A stretch of 64,000 bases of DNA from Skermanella aerolata KACC 11604 (GCF_000936425.1 NZ_AVFK01000016.1:1-64000); one strand, 5' to 3'. Shown: positions 1 to 11,837, numbered from the stretch's first letter. Notes: a model not told the origin generated them from the letters alone. Numbers and translations: made by a program.

Positions 1-302
1 TGGCCGACATGCAGACGGAGATCACGCTGGGTCTGCACGGAGCCTTGCGTCTGGGCCGCCTGAAGGACGAGGGCCGGGCGGCGCCGGAGGCGATCAGCCT
101 GATGAAGCGCAACAACTGCGGCAAGGCGCTGGACATCGCCCGGATCGCCCGCGACATGCTGGGCGGCAACGGCATCTCGGACGAGTACCACGTGATCCGC
201 CACGTGATGAACCTGGAGGCGGTCAACACCTATGAGGGCACGCACGACATCCATGCGCTGATCCTCGGCCGTGCCCAGACCGGCTTGCAGGCCTTCAGCT
301 AA
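1..302 (+). CDS. gcdH: glutaryl-CoA dehydrogenase, C-terminal part (5' truncated by window)
   Basis: Only the last ~99 codons are present; the reading frame is open back to base 1. The segment is the C-terminal helical domain of an acyl-CoA dehydrogenase. It carries [12 protein letters not shown]-like spacing, here [19 protein letters not shown], in which the Glu after Tyr is the catalytic base of glutaryl-CoA dehydrogenases, and the [13 protein letters not shown] stretch typical of that subfamily. The enzyme oxidatively decarboxylates glutaryl-CoA to crotonyl-CoA in lysine/tryptophan catabolism, with FAD and an electron-transfer flavoprotein. Another acyl-CoA dehydrogenase subfamily is possible but less likely. 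Confidence 0.85.
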   Translation, partial: ADMQTEITLGLHGALRLGRLKDEGRAAPEAISLMKRNNCGKALDIARIARDMLGGNGISDEYHVIRHVMNLEAVNTYEGTHDIHALILGRAQTGLQAFS

Positions 303-376
303 GGCAAACGCGCGAACCCTTGGGCGGGTCCGCGCGACGCCTTGGCCGGCAGGTATCCTGCTCGCGTGAATGCATC

Positions 377-431
377 TTGGGCGTGGAGCCAAACCGTCCG
401 CGACTTCCGTCGCCGGTTTGAGCCCACGCCC
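377..431. terminator. long imperfect inverted repeat between convergent genes
   Basis: Two arms of about 20 nt (377-396 and 412-431) match at 10 bp on the outside and 7 bp on the inside, around a 3x3 mismatch and a ~15-nt loop. The outer arm reads TTGGGCGTGG. It lies between the end of the acyl-CoA dehydrogenase (+) and the end of the MarR regulator (-), so it could act as a two-way terminator. There is no clear T-run on either side, and it could instead be a dispersed palindromic element. Confidence 0.4.
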
Positions 432-479
432 AACATCTTCATCGCTCTCTTAGCGTCGCTCTTCCGGAGAAGACGCCGC

Positions 480-965
480 TCAGGCGGCGGACGTCACAGG
501 ATAGCCGCTGTAGTCGAGGGATGAGGACCAGAAACGCTCCAGCTTGCGCATGGTCTCGTTGGCCTTGATCAGCTCTTCGTCATTCAGGCCGGCCTTGTCC
601 AAGGCCTTGATCTGACGCTCGAACATGGAGCTGATCTTGTCCCGGAGGTCCAGACCCTTGTCCGACAGGCGGACCCGGACCGAGCGTCGGTCGTGGGGTG
701 ACCGTTCCTGGCCGAGATAGCCGTTCTCGACCATCTTCTTGACGTTATAGGAAACGTTCGAGCCGAGATAATAGCCGCGTGCGGTCAATTCACCAACGGT
801 CAGCTCGTCATCGCCTATATTGTAGAGGATCAGGCTCTGAACGTTATTGATGTCCTGGATTCCCAGTCGATCCAATTCGGTTTTCAGCACTTCCAGAAAG
901 TGGCGGTGCAAGCGCTCGATCAGGAGGATGCTGTCATAGTAAGGCTGTCGCACGGCGTTCTCCAT
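480..965 (-). CDS. MarR-family winged-helix regulator, LdtR-like
   Basis: 161 residues, the usual MarR length. The winged helix-turn-helix is at about residues 55-110: the recognition region reads LTARGYYLGSNVSYNVKKMV and the wing reads ERSPHDRRSVRVRLSDKG. The YYLGSNVSYN stretch and the opening YDSILLIERLHRHFLEVLKTEL resemble LdtR, the alphaproteobacterial MarR protein known to control an L,D-transpeptidase and osmotic tolerance; that assignment is from memory of the family. Helices at both ends form the dimer. It is divergent from nothing close by, since a gene-poor 1.1 kb lies upstream. It probably binds a palindrome near its own promoter, but none was fixed here. Confidence 0.8.
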   Translation of the reverse strand: MENAVRQPYYDSILLIERLHRHFLEVLKTELDRLGIQDINNVQSLILYNIGDDELTVGELTARGYYLGSNVSYNVKKMVENGYLGQERSPHDRRSVRVRLSDKGLDLRDKISSMFERQIKALDKAGLNDEELIKANETMRKLERFWSSSLDYSGYPVTSAA

Positions 966-2098
966 TCTCCCGGATCAGACACTCCCTTCTTCAAAAGGAT
1001 GCCGGACCCCTTAAGTAATACGTTAACTCAACACGTTCCGCGAAGCATCTTGATAATCGCCGAAAAATCCAGCTTGCCGCTGCCATTATTGGCGAACATC
1101 GTGTGATACGCTCCTGTTTTCGCTCCGGAGGGCTTGCGCGACCCCGGATTTTCCACCACCCGCCCGGCGGGTTTCGGATCCACCGACACCATCTCCACAA
1201 TCATCCTGGCTCAACCAGCAGCATTCCGGCCTTGGTCCGGGGGACGATCCTGACTGGATGGATGCCTTGAACAGGATTCCAGCCGCTGTCAGGGACGATG
1301 GCCAGTCTGGCGACCAGTATTGTCCGAAAGATAGCGAACTTATATCAAACAATTTTTGGTGGTCGAGATTTGGCTTTCGCGCAAGCATGAATGCTTCCAA
1401 AACATCGTGGCGGATCGCTTCGCCGCCATTCCGGCACCGAATCCCCTCGCGACGCTTCTTCATGAACGCCTGACTCATCCCAACCTCCAGGGTCATGGCA
1501 TCATCGGCCGACAGCCGGTTACCGGCCCGTTCCGCTCCAGTGTGACTTCGCTCACGCCGTCTTCTAGACCGGTCGGTAACATATGTCGCAAATTTTTCAA
1601 CGTATCGCCTACCTCTTCGGTTCCTTTATTTTCCACTGCGGCAAAAATCTCCTCAACGGAACCGAAGGGATGGCGCCGAACAGTCGCGTCACGGTGAAGC
1701 TCCGAGCTTGGTGTATCCAGGTCATCGTAGGCGGTGTCGGAGATCAGGGATACCATCGCGTGCGCATGGTTTCTTCGATGCCTTCTCGGGAGGGCTTTGA
1801 TGCGGTGGGTGCACGCTGGACATATCGACGGCGAAGTCAGGATGACGATTGCTCGATGTAACCGTACCCATGGCTAAGCTGCAAGCTTTCGTTGCAAATT
1901 GCGATCTGGCATTGGTCCTAAACCGTCCGGCCTAGGTTTGGCGGTGGAAGCGGCGGCAACATCCGGTCAGTCCCCGCCGGACCCATGGCGGTGCCGGGCG
2001 GAACATTGGACATGGGCTGGTGTTTGACCCACGCGCACGACACTACCAATTAACCAATACCCCTCTTTTAGCTCGTGCATGATGTGGAACCCGTCATC
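966..2098. other. 1.1-kb stretch with no supported gene
   Basis: Open frames here are short, overlap on both strands and give unfamiliar proteins. The longest (1086-1496 minus, 1356-1697 plus, 1493-1756 minus) have no recognisable motif, signal peptide or convincing ribosome binding site. Base composition is visibly less GC-rich than the flanking genes, for example around 1330-1400 and 1575-1640. It may be decayed foreign DNA plus the promoters of the MarR gene and the lipid kinase. The minus frame 1493-1756 (acidic, ending in an LRHMLPTGLED stretch) is the least unlikely relic. Confidence 0.5.
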
Positions 2099-3070
2099 AT
2101 GAAATTGTCCGTCGTCCTCAATGGTGCGGCCGGGTCCCTGGTGGGCCGGCCGATAGAAGAAGCGGTCGAGGAGGTAAAGCGCCTCTTCGAGGAGGCGGGT
2201 CATACCGCCGAGGTCACGGCCGCTTTCGGTCCGGACATCGTGGCCGCGATCGATAAGGCCGTGGCGTCCGATGCCGACGTGGTCGTGGTCGGCGGCGGCG
2301 ACGGCACGGTCGCGACCGCCGCCGGCAAGGTGATGGGGACCGACAAGGCCCTGGGTATCCTGCCGCTCGGCACGCTCAACCTCTACGCCAAGGATCTCGG
2401 CATCCCGCTGCCCATAGCGGAAGCCGTGCCCCTGCTGGCGCGCGGCACCATCAAGCCGATGGATGTCGGCGACGTCAACGGCACCGTCTTCCTAAACCAT
2501 TCCGTCCTCGGTCTCTACCCGATGATGGTCCAGGAGCGGGAGGAAGTGCGCGAGAGCCGAGGCCTCAGCAAATGGCCGGCCATGGGCATCGCCATGGTGA
2601 AGGCGCTCAAGGAGTACCCGCTGCTCCGTGTCAGGCTCCAGACCGACCGGGGAACTCGCCGAATCACCACGCCGATCCTGGCTGTCGCCAACAACCCCTA
2701 TGACGAGGGCTTCGGCGCCTTCCTGAAGCGCTCGCACCTGGATACCGGCAAGCTGGCGCTCTACCTCGCCAAGCACCGCCAGCCGCTCAAGATGGCGAAG
2801 ATGATGGTGGCGCTAGTGCTCGGCACCTGGCAGCGCGACGCGGAGCTTGAGGTCATGAGCCTGACCGAGTTCACCGTGAAGAGCCGCCGGCGCACCCTGA
2901 AGGTCGCCAACGACGGCGAGGTCCACCGCATGGAGGCGCCGCTCCACTACCGGATGCTGGCCGGCGGCCTGCGCATCCTGGTTCCGGCCGAGAACGCCGA
3001 AGCTGCTCCCGCCGAGGTCGAAGACAAACCCGCCGAAGCCCCGGCCGACCCGCGCCGGGCGAGCGCCTGA
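2099..3070 (+). CDS. diacylglycerol/lipid kinase family protein
   Basis: 323 residues from the ATG at 2099; a GTG eight codons earlier (2075) is a less likely start because the conserved domain begins at MKLSVVLNGAAGSL. The catalytic domain shows the nucleotide-binding GGGDGT at residues 65-70 and GTLN in LPLGTLNLYAKD at 91-94, both hallmarks of the DAGK/YegS/sphingosine-kinase superfamily. The C-terminal beta-sandwich includes a VANDGE stretch, followed by an Ala/Glu/Pro-rich tail of ~25 residues. It should phosphorylate a lipid alcohol at the inner membrane; the substrate cannot be told from sequence. The phosphodiesterase gene begins 10 bp after its stop, so the two are probably co-transcribed. 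Confidence 0.85.
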   Translation: MKLSVVLNGAAGSLVGRPIEEAVEEVKRLFEEAGHTAEVTAAFGPDIVAAIDKAVASDADVVVVGGGDGTVATAAGKVMGTDKALGILPLGTLNLYAKDLGIPLPIAEAVPLLARGTIKPMDVGDVNGTVFLNHSVLGLYPMMVQEREEVRESRGLSKWPAMGIAMVKALKEYPLLRVRLQTDRGTRRITTPILAVANNPYDEGFGAFLKRSHLDTGKLALYLAKHRQPLKMAKMMVALVLGTWQRDAELEVMSLTEFTVKSRRRTLKVANDGEVHRMEAPLHYRMLAGGLRILVPAENAEAAPAEVEDKPAEAPADPRRASA

Positions 3071-3080
3071 GGTCACTGGC

Positions 3081-3932
3081 ATGCGTACCGTCGCCCATAT
3101 CTCCGACCTCCACTTCGGCCGCATCGACCCGCGCGTGGTCGAAGCGCTGGCGGAGGACCTGGAGGAGCAGAAGCCGTCCTTGGCGATCATCAGCGGCGAT
3201 CTGACGCAGCGGGCACGGCGCAGCCAGTTCCGCGAGGCGCGCGCTTTCCTGGACCGGCTGTCGATGCCCTACATGGTGATCCCGGGCAACCACGACATCC
3301 CGAACTTCAACCTGCTAGGCCGTTTCATCGACCCTTATCGCAACTACAAGCGCTATATCAGCAATGACCTGTGCCCGGTTCACCAGGACGACGACCTTGT
3401 CGTGGTCGGCATCAACACGGTCCGGCCGCTGATCTGGGACTTCGCGGAGGGCCGGATCAATAGCAAGCAGATCGAGCGGATGCACCGGACGCTGAAGGCG
3501 GCTGGGCCGGACCGCTTCAAGATCTTCTTCACCCACCACCCGTTCCTGCCGCCGCCGGACTCCCCCAAGACCACGCTGGTCGGCCGTGCCCGCAAGGCGC
3601 TGCGCCGCCTGGAGGACGCCGGGGTGGACCTGATGCTGGCCGGTCACCTGCACAAGGCGTATAGCGGCGACATCATGAGCCACCATACCAAGGTCGAACG
3701 CTCGATCCTGGTGGCCCAGGCCTCGACCGCGACATCGACCCGGCTGCGGAACGAACCCAACGCCTATAACTTCATCTCGATCGAGGGCGCCGGCGAGGAC
3801 GCTTCCGTCACTTTCCTGGTGAGATCCTGGGAAGGAGCACGCTTCACGCCCGGATTGCTGAGCAGGTATGTCCGCAGCGGGACCCGCTGGGTGCTCCAGG
3901 AGCAAGATCCGGGATTGAGCCCGGTGTCCTGA
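3081..3932 (+). CDS. metallophosphoesterase (CpdA/Icc-type)
   Basis: 283 residues carrying the complete calcineurin-like metal-site set in order: DLH in HISDLHFGR (residues 9-11), GD in SGDLTQRA, GNHD in PGNHDIP, H in FTHHPF, and GHLH in AGHLHKAY. These ligands bind two metal ions and hydrolyse phosphodiesters; this family includes cyclic-AMP phosphodiesterase and phospholipid-active members. There is no signal peptide, so it is cytoplasmic. It follows the lipid kinase by 10 bp, and that context makes a role in lipid phosphate metabolism as plausible as cyclic nucleotide turnover. The real substrate is unknown. Confidence 0.85.
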   Translation: MRTVAHISDLHFGRIDPRVVEALAEDLEEQKPSLAIISGDLTQRARRSQFREARAFLDRLSMPYMVIPGNHDIPNFNLLGRFIDPYRNYKRYISNDLCPVHQDDDLVVVGINTVRPLIWDFAEGRINSKQIERMHRTLKAAGPDRFKIFFTHHPFLPPPDSPKTTLVGRARKALRRLEDAGVDLMLAGHLHKAYSGDIMSHHTKVERSILVAQASTATSTRLRNEPNAYNFISIEGAGEDASVTFLVRSWEGARFTPGLLSRYVRSGTRWVLQEQDPGLSPVS

Positions 3933-3962
3933 ACGGCGTACAGTCGCTGGCGCCAATAATGA

Positions 3963-5072
<1,110 letters not shown>

Positions 5073-5105
5073 GCGTCAGGTCTCGGAGCTTTCGGGTGTG
5101 CCGGC

Positions 5106-5585
5106 TCACCGGATGACCGGCACACCCGAAGGGTCCTCGCCGCCGCTGCGGTAGCGGTAGGTTCCTTCCCCGATCGCCACCAGCTTGTCCTGGTCGTCGA
5201 ACACCTCGCACGTCACCATGAAAATCTTGCGCCCGCCGCCGCGCCGCTTTCCGACCGCGCGCAGCGTGCCGCTGCTGGCCTGCGACAGGAACGTCGTAGT
5301 CAGCGACAGGGTGACGGCGCCGCGCTTGTTGCCCGGCACGGTGCAATAGGTTCCGGCGAAACCGCCGACGGTATCGAGCAAGGTCGCGAGCACCCCGCCA
5401 TGGACGACTCCCGCCCGGTTCAGATGGCGCGGCAGGATCTCCATCGCCAGCACGGCACGGTCCGGCTCCCACTCGGCCAGCCGGTACCGCATGGTCCGCT
5501 GGAAGCCGGAAGGGTCCTCCGACGCCAGCAGGGGATCTGTAAACGGTTCGTCTTCGGGGTGGAGGGACGACGGGGAATTCGACAT
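5106..5585 (-). CDS. PaaI-family hotdog thioesterase
   Basis: 159 residues with one hotdog fold. The GVVHGGVLATLLDTVGGFA segment (about residues 77-95) contains the HGG turn and the Asp of PaaI/4HBT thioesterases, which hydrolyse acyl-CoA thioesters. The N-terminal 30 residues are polar and unlike the fold. Convergent with hemB (33-bp gap) and divergent from the glutathione transferase at 5706. The acyl substrate cannot be predicted; ring-CoA and short-chain CoA esters are usual for the family. Confidence 0.8.
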   Translation of the reverse strand: MSNSPSSLHPEDEPFTDPLLASEDPSGFQRTMRYRLAEWEPDRAVLAMEILPRHLNRAGVVHGGVLATLLDTVGGFAGTYCTVPGNKRGAVTLSLTTTFLSQASSGTLRAVGKRRGGGRKIFMVTCEVFDDQDKLVAIGEGTYRYRSGGEDPSGVPVIR

Positions 5586-5705
5586 AAGGCAGGTACCTGG
5601 ACTCGTAGAGCGGATAAACGTACCAGACCATAACGTTCGCCGGCGGCTTCGGGTACCATCGAACCACGGCTTCCCCGTCCCATCGCGCCCGCTTCCGGAG
5701 ATACC

Positions 5706-6317
5706 ATGCGCCTTTACGACGATCCCTGTTCGGGCAACGGCTACAAGGTCCGGCTGATCCTCGCCCTGCTCGGCCGGGCCTACGACTACGTCCCGCTCGA
5801 CATCGACAAGGCCGAAACCCGGACGCCCGGGTTCCTGGCGAAGAACCCCAACGGCCGGATACCCCTGCTGGAACTGGACGACGGCCGCCTGCTACCCGAA
5901 TCCAACGCGATCCTGCACTACCTTGCCGACGGCACGCCGTTCCTGCCCGTCGACCCCTTCGCCCACGCGCAGGTGCTGCAATGGATGTTCTTCGAGCAGT
6001 ACAGCCACGAGCCCAACATCGCGACCGTCCGGTTCTGGCTGACCCACGGGGTAGAGATGACGCCCTGGCTGCTCGAAGCGGCAGAGCGCAAGCGGGCCGG
6101 CGGCTACGCGGCGCTGGGAGTGATGGACGCCCATCTCAGTCAAGGCCGGTTCTTCGCCGCTGACGCCTTCACGATCGCCGACATCGCCCTCTACGCCTAC
6201 ACCCACGTCGCCCATGAAGGCGGTTACGACCTGTCGGGATACCCGGCAGTGACGGCGTGGCTCGACCGGGTGTCAGCCCAGCCGGGATACGTGCCGATTA
6301 CCGCCGTGGGGCGGTAA
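5706..6317 (+). CDS. glutathione S-transferase family protein
   Basis: 203 residues. The N-terminal thioredoxin fold (1-77) has the KNPNGRIPLLELDDG segment with the cis-Pro and the ESNAILHYLA motif that binds the gamma-glutamyl part of glutathione. The all-helical C-terminal domain follows, with the FTIADIALYAY N-capping box around 155-165. The likely catalytic residue is Ser/Cys in DPCSGNGYKV. It conjugates glutathione to electrophiles or reduces small substrates; the class and substrate are not clear. Start ATG follows a weak GGAGA at about 5695. Confidence 0.85.
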   Translation: MRLYDDPCSGNGYKVRLILALLGRAYDYVPLDIDKAETRTPGFLAKNPNGRIPLLELDDGRLLPESNAILHYLADGTPFLPVDPFAHAQVLQWMFFEQYSHEPNIATVRFWLTHGVEMTPWLLEAAERKRAGGYAALGVMDAHLSQGRFFAADAFTIADIALYAYTHVAHEGGYDLSGYPAVTAWLDRVSAQPGYVPITAVGR

Positions 6318-6332
6318 AGGATTTCCTGCTGT

Positions 6333-7097
6333 TCAGTTCGGTAACCAGATCTCCAGCGTCCGTTCCCTCGGCTTCGGGGTGTAAGTGGTGAAGTCGAGCA
6401 GGCGGAACTCCCGTGGGTCGTTTCGTCCGCGATAGATTTGTCCCAGCATTTCCGCCAATGCCGTCGCGGCCTCCCGGTCTGCGGGAAAGAAGTACCGGAC
6501 GCTCCCGGACGAAATGGTGCCCGAGATGCGCCGGATGTCGATGACGCTCAAACCTCCGCCGCGCAGTTGACCGGCTACGTCGCTCGCCACGGCGGCCTGG
6601 GGCTGGGTGGATGAATGGTGGACGAACAGCCGCGTCTGATCGAGTGTCGCCGAAGGTGCCGGTATCGGCGGCGGTGCGGGAGCCGCAGGCGCTGCCGCCA
6701 CGGCATTCTCCGACCACTCCGGCGGCAAGGCGCGAGCGGGCGTCTCCAGTGGCAAGGGCAGGGGAGCGCCCTGAACGTCGGGCGCCACGATCCTCGCCTC
6801 CCTCCGGGGCGGCTGCGCCGGCGGATTGGTCTTGTTCAGGTCGCCCCCAATCAGCACGAGGAAAACCACTGCCACGCCGACGCCGGCAGCCAGCACCCCG
6901 ACGATGAAGCCGGCCAGGAACCTGCTCGGCCAGCGTTGCTCCTTCGCGGTTCGGGAGGTTGGGAAAGCGGCTGGCGCCTCCGCCGGAGGCGCCGCATCCG
7001 CCATCGCTCCGACTGGCTTCTTGAAGCGCGGGAACTCCGTCTCTCCATCGGAAAATGCCGGCGTGTGGCGGTTGTCGGATGGCTTTGGCTGCGGCAT
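6333..7097 (-). CDS. single-pass membrane protein with LytR_C/SPOR-like periplasmic domain
   Basis: 254 residues. A cytoplasmic polar N-terminus (~55 residues) is followed by one strongly hydrophobic helix (FIVGVLAAGVGVAVVFLVLI, ~56-76), a long Pro/Ala-rich linker (~80-150) and a C-terminal alpha/beta domain of ~95 residues (LFVHHSST ... TLEIWLPN). That domain has the SVRYFFPADREAA pattern seen in many small alphaproteobacterial envelope proteins related to LytR_C/SPOR-like folds. Function unknown; a cell-wall or secretion role is only a guess. It is divergent from the Cys-rich lipoprotein gene (237-bp gap) and convergent with the GST gene. Confidence 0.6.
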   Translation of the reverse strand: MPQPKPSDNRHTPAFSDGETEFPRFKKPVGAMADAAPPAEAPAAFPTSRTAKEQRWPSRFLAGFIVGVLAAGVGVAVVFLVLIGGDLNKTNPPAQPPRREARIVAPDVQGAPLPLPLETPARALPPEWSENAVAAAPAAPAPPPIPAPSATLDQTRLFVHHSSTQPQAAVASDVAGQLRGGGLSVIDIRRISGTISSGSVRYFFPADREAATALAEMLGQIYRGRNDPREFRLLDFTTYTPKPRERTLEIWLPN

Positions 7098-7334
7098 GGC
7101 GGCGGGTCCGATCTGGCTTGGTTTTCCTCATAAAGCTCCAGGGCGGGGTCTCGATCAGGAGCAGGGTTGAAGCGTGACTGGACTAAAATTGGCTTCAACT
7201 TTGTTATGGATCGAAAGTAGCCACTCTCAACCTCAACCTGTGGGCAGGTCGCCGCACACTATCGAATTTCTTTTCCACTCCCATTGCGATAAGAATACCC
7301 CTTTTGCGAGAATCATCCTGGGCACGGAGCGACC

Positions 7335-7766
7335 ATGCAATTTCCTCAAACCGTACTCAGGAGACTCCCCCTGGCCCTTTTCGTGCCATGGCTGATTGCG
7401 GCCTGCGGCCCGATCTACAGCACGAAAAACATCTACACGGCGCCGGATAGCGTCAGCACCCGCGAATGCGTACGCGATTGCAAGGCAGAGACGCAGGACT
7501 GCGTCGACCGCACCGAGCGCCGCTACAGGATGTGCGAGAGAGAGGACGAGGAGCAGGCGGAGGACGCCTTCCGCCGCTATCGCCGCGCGCGAGAGGAGCA
7601 GAAGCTGCCGCTCAAGAAAAGCATCTGGGATTTCAAGAGCATGGGCTGTTCAAGCTATCAGACGGAATACAAGTCCCGATGCGAGGCCCACTACGACGAT
7701 TGCTTCACCGATTGCGGCGGCCGGATCACTCCCAAGCGGGAATGCGTCATGTTCTGCGAAGAGTGA
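7335..7766 (+). CDS. cysteine-rich lipoprotein of unknown function
   Basis: 143 residues. A signal peptide with lipobox LIAAC puts the lipidated Cys at residue 24, followed by a Gly. The mature part is charged and helical, with ten further cysteines arranged almost symmetrically: C-x3-C-x6-C ([13 protein letters not shown]) then a fourth, a highly charged Glu/Arg helix, then C ... C-x6-C-x3-C ([12 protein letters not shown]) and a C-x3-C end (CVMFC). This resembles two disulfide-stapled helices. I do not recognise a named family. It is probably periplasmic-face, with disulfides formed after export. No operon partner; the next gene, ettA, is convergent. Confidence 0.7.
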   Translation: MQFPQTVLRRLPLALFVPWLIAACGPIYSTKNIYTAPDSVSTRECVRDCKAETQDCVDRTERRYRMCEREDEEQAEDAFRRYRRAREEQKLPLKKSIWDFKSMGCSSYQTEYKSRCEAHYDDCFTDCGGRITPKRECVMFCEE

Positions 7767-7821
7767 TACGGTAGAGAGGGGTGCCGAACCATCGCCCGAC
7801 ACCCGGCATCCCATCCCCTGA

Positions 7822-9504
<1,683 letters not shown>

Positions 9505-9660
9505 GCGTCTCTCCGACCAAAAACTTGAAAAAGGGTGCGGCGGAACGCACCGCAACGGTAGCCCGCCGATGTTTGGCCTTATTTAGCGCATGCAGGCCGG
9601 CTTGGCGAGTCGCGAGGGAGAGCGCCGGCGGTCCCGGCCTCGATCCCGGCCCTCAGCCCG

Positions 9661-10884
9661 TCAGCCGTTCTGCTGGATGATCATCTTCAGCATCGGATAG
9701 ACCTGATTGGTCCAGCGCCGCCCGTTGAATACGCCGTAATGGCCGGCGCCGGTCTGAAGATGATGGTGCTTCAGATGGGGCCGCAGCCCGCTGCACAGTT
9801 CCTGCGCCGCCAGGGTCTGGCCGACCGAGCAGATGTCGTCGTTCTCGCCTTCCACGGTGAACAGGGCGGTGCGCCGGATCGCCGCCGGCCTGACCGGCTG
9901 GTCGTGCCACTTCAGCTCGCCCTTGGGCAGCGAGTATTCCTGGAAGACGGTGCGGACGGTCTGGATGAAGAATTCCGCCGGCAGGTCCATCACCGCCAGA
10001 TATTCGTCGTAGAAGGTCCGGATGGCCTGCGCCTTCTCGACCTCGCCGGCGGCGAGGTGCTCGTACATGTCGCGATAGGCTTTCTTGTGCCGCTCCATGT
10101 TCATCTGCATGAACGAGGCAAGCTGGACGAACCCCGGATAGACCCGCCGCAGGGCGCCCGGATAGCGCACCGGCACGCTGGAGATCAGCTTCTGCTCGAA
10201 CCACTCGATCGGCTTGGACGTGGCAAGCTCGTTGACCTTGGTCGGATTGATCCGGGTATCGATCGGTCCCGCAATCAGCGTCATGCTGCGCGGCTGGGAC
10301 TGGTTGTCCCTTTCCGCCATGACCGACACGGCGGCCAGTACCGCGACCGAAGGCTGGCAGACCGCGACCACATGGCAGTCGCGTCCCAGCACCTCGAAGA
10401 ACCGGATCAGATGGTCCACGTAGCTGTCGAAGTCGAAGCGGCCTTCCTTCAGCGGCACGTCGCGGGCGTTATGCCAGTCGGTGATATAGACGTCGTGTTC
10501 GGCCAGCATCGTCTGGCAGGTGCCGCGCAGCAAGGTCGCGAAGTGGCCCGACATCGGGGCCACGATCAGGACCTGCGGCTCCTCGACCTGGATATCCTTC
10601 TTGAAGCGCACCAGCGAACAGAACGGCGTCCGGTAGACCACCTCCTCCGTCACGGCGACCTCGCGGTGGCCAACGGTGACCGAGCGGATGCCGAAGTCCG
10701 GCCGCGTATGGGTCGTGCCCATGCACGAGATCACCTCGAAGGCGGCCGACAGCTTCCGCGCCAGATCGCCCCCCCACGGTTGCCCTAGCCCCCAGGGCAG
10801 GCTCAATGCCGCACTGGAGTGGCGGGCCATCCAGCGCAGTGGATCCATGAGGTCGGTGTGGCTCTGGTACATTTGATAAATCAT
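9661..10884 (-). CDS. phaZ: intracellular polyhydroxyalkanoate (PHB) depolymerase
   Basis: 407 residues, the usual size of PhaZ1-type intracellular depolymerases, which mobilise native PHB granules. The nucleophile is Cys in the box AVCQPSVA (C176), in place of the Ser of ordinary lipases. The acid is Asp in EGENDDICSVGQT and the base is His in GAGHYGVFNG. No signal peptide. Other PHA genes are not in the window. The start at 10884 follows a weak GGGTGA; it is divergent from the GST at 11153. Confidence 0.93.
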   Translation of the reverse strand: MIYQMYQSHTDLMDPLRWMARHSSAALSLPWGLGQPWGGDLARKLSAAFEVISCMGTTHTRPDFGIRSVTVGHREVAVTEEVVYRTPFCSLVRFKKDIQVEEPQVLIVAPMSGHFATLLRGTCQTMLAEHDVYITDWHNARDVPLKEGRFDFDSYVDHLIRFFEVLGRDCHVVAVCQPSVAVLAAVSVMAERDNQSQPRSMTLIAGPIDTRINPTKVNELATSKPIEWFEQKLISSVPVRYPGALRRVYPGFVQLASFMQMNMERHKKAYRDMYEHLAAGEVEKAQAIRTFYDEYLAVMDLPAEFFIQTVRTVFQEYSLPKGELKWHDQPVRPAAIRRTALFTVEGENDDICSVGQTLAAQELCSGLRPHLKHHHLQTGAGHYGVFNGRRWTNQVYPMLKMIIQQNG

Positions 10885-11080
10885 ACGCGGTCACCCGATC
10901 CAATACGCTGTGTGGTTGCTTCGAAATAAAACGACGCCTCTGTTTTAAAAACCAAGGTTGCGCAAAAACTCATCACTCCGCCGATAAATCAATCAACAGA
11001 CGAGGGCATCTCCGCGCATTGTCGAAATGATAGGCAAAAAGGTGAAGGAGGGACAGCGTTTCTTCTGGACATGGAAGTGA

Positions 11081-11105
11081 AGCCGAAGCAATCCTTGCTT
11101 CGGCT
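11081..11105. promoter_or_regulatory. perfect hairpin in the leader of the GST gene
   Basis: An 11-bp perfect stem, AGCCGAAGCAA, with a TCC loop and the exact complement. It ends 47 nt before the ATG at 11153. There is no T-run on the plus side, so it is not an ordinary terminator for this direction; it may protect the transcript 5' end or be an operator. Confidence 0.35.
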
Positions 11106-11152
11106 GGCCGGTGCCCGCCCTGGAAGACCCCGTACAAGAAGGGATTGCAGCC

Positions 11153-11812
11153 ATGGCAGAATCCGCCCTGGTCATCAGCAGCAAGAATTATTCGTCATGG
11201 TCTCTTCGGGGATGGCTGCTGGCCCGCATGTCGGGCCTGAAGTTCGAGGAACGTGCGGTTTCTCTCGACAATTCGGCGGCGCGCGCCGAAATCCTGCTGC
11301 TGTCGCCGTCCATTCTGGTGCCGTGCCTGAACCACAACGGCTTGACCATCTGGGATACCGTGGCGATCGGCGAGTACCTGAACGAGATCAAGCCGGCCGG
11401 CCACCCGATCCTGCCGGAAGACGTCGGCGCCCGTGCCCGCAGCCGGTCGATCTGCGGCGAAATGCATTCCGGCTTCACGGGACTGCGCTCGGCCCTGCCG
11501 ATGAACCTCAAGCGCCACTATCCCAACTTCAAGATATGGGCCGGGGCGCTGGCCGACATCGAACGGATCACCGACATCTGGCGCGACTGCCTCAAGACCT
11601 ATGGCGGCCCCTATCTGTTCGGCGCCGCCCCGACCATGGCCGACGCCATGTACGCGCCGGTCTGCACCCGTTTCCTGACCTACGACGTGAAGCTCGATAA
11701 GACCTGCGCGGACTACCGCGACCGCATCATGGCGTTGCCCGACATGGTCGAGTGGATCGAAGCCGCCAGGAACGAACCCGACGAGATGCCGGAACTCGAC
11801 GCGGAGTTCTAA
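11153..11812 (+). CDS. glutathione S-transferase family protein
   Basis: 219 residues from the ATG at 11153, preceded by GAAGGG 8 nt upstream; an earlier in-frame ATG at 11111 lacks a site. The thioredoxin-like domain opens LVISSKNYSSWSLRGWLLARM, with Ser residues in the catalytic loop, then SPSILVPCL (cis-Pro) and the variant DTVAIGEYLNE in place of the usual ES-A-I. The C-terminal domain includes FGAAPTMADAMYAPV. It resembles the YfcF/zeta-like GSTs of proteobacteria. Substrate unknown. Convergent with the next GST, 25 bp apart. Confidence 0.8.
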   Translation: MAESALVISSKNYSSWSLRGWLLARMSGLKFEERAVSLDNSAARAEILLLSPSILVPCLNHNGLTIWDTVAIGEYLNEIKPAGHPILPEDVGARARSRSICGEMHSGFTGLRSALPMNLKRHYPNFKIWAGALADIERITDIWRDCLKTYGGPYLFGAAPTMADAMYAPVCTRFLTYDVKLDKTCADYRDRIMALPDMVEWIEAARNEPDEMPELDAEF

Positions 11813-11837
11813 GGGGGAGGAGGCTCCTCCCCAGCCG

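Noticed and set aside
1493-1756. Small minus-strand protein gene in the 1.1-kb gap
   Set aside because: Weak resemblance to a DUF2267-type helix bundle was considered but no motif, RBS or codon bias supported it.
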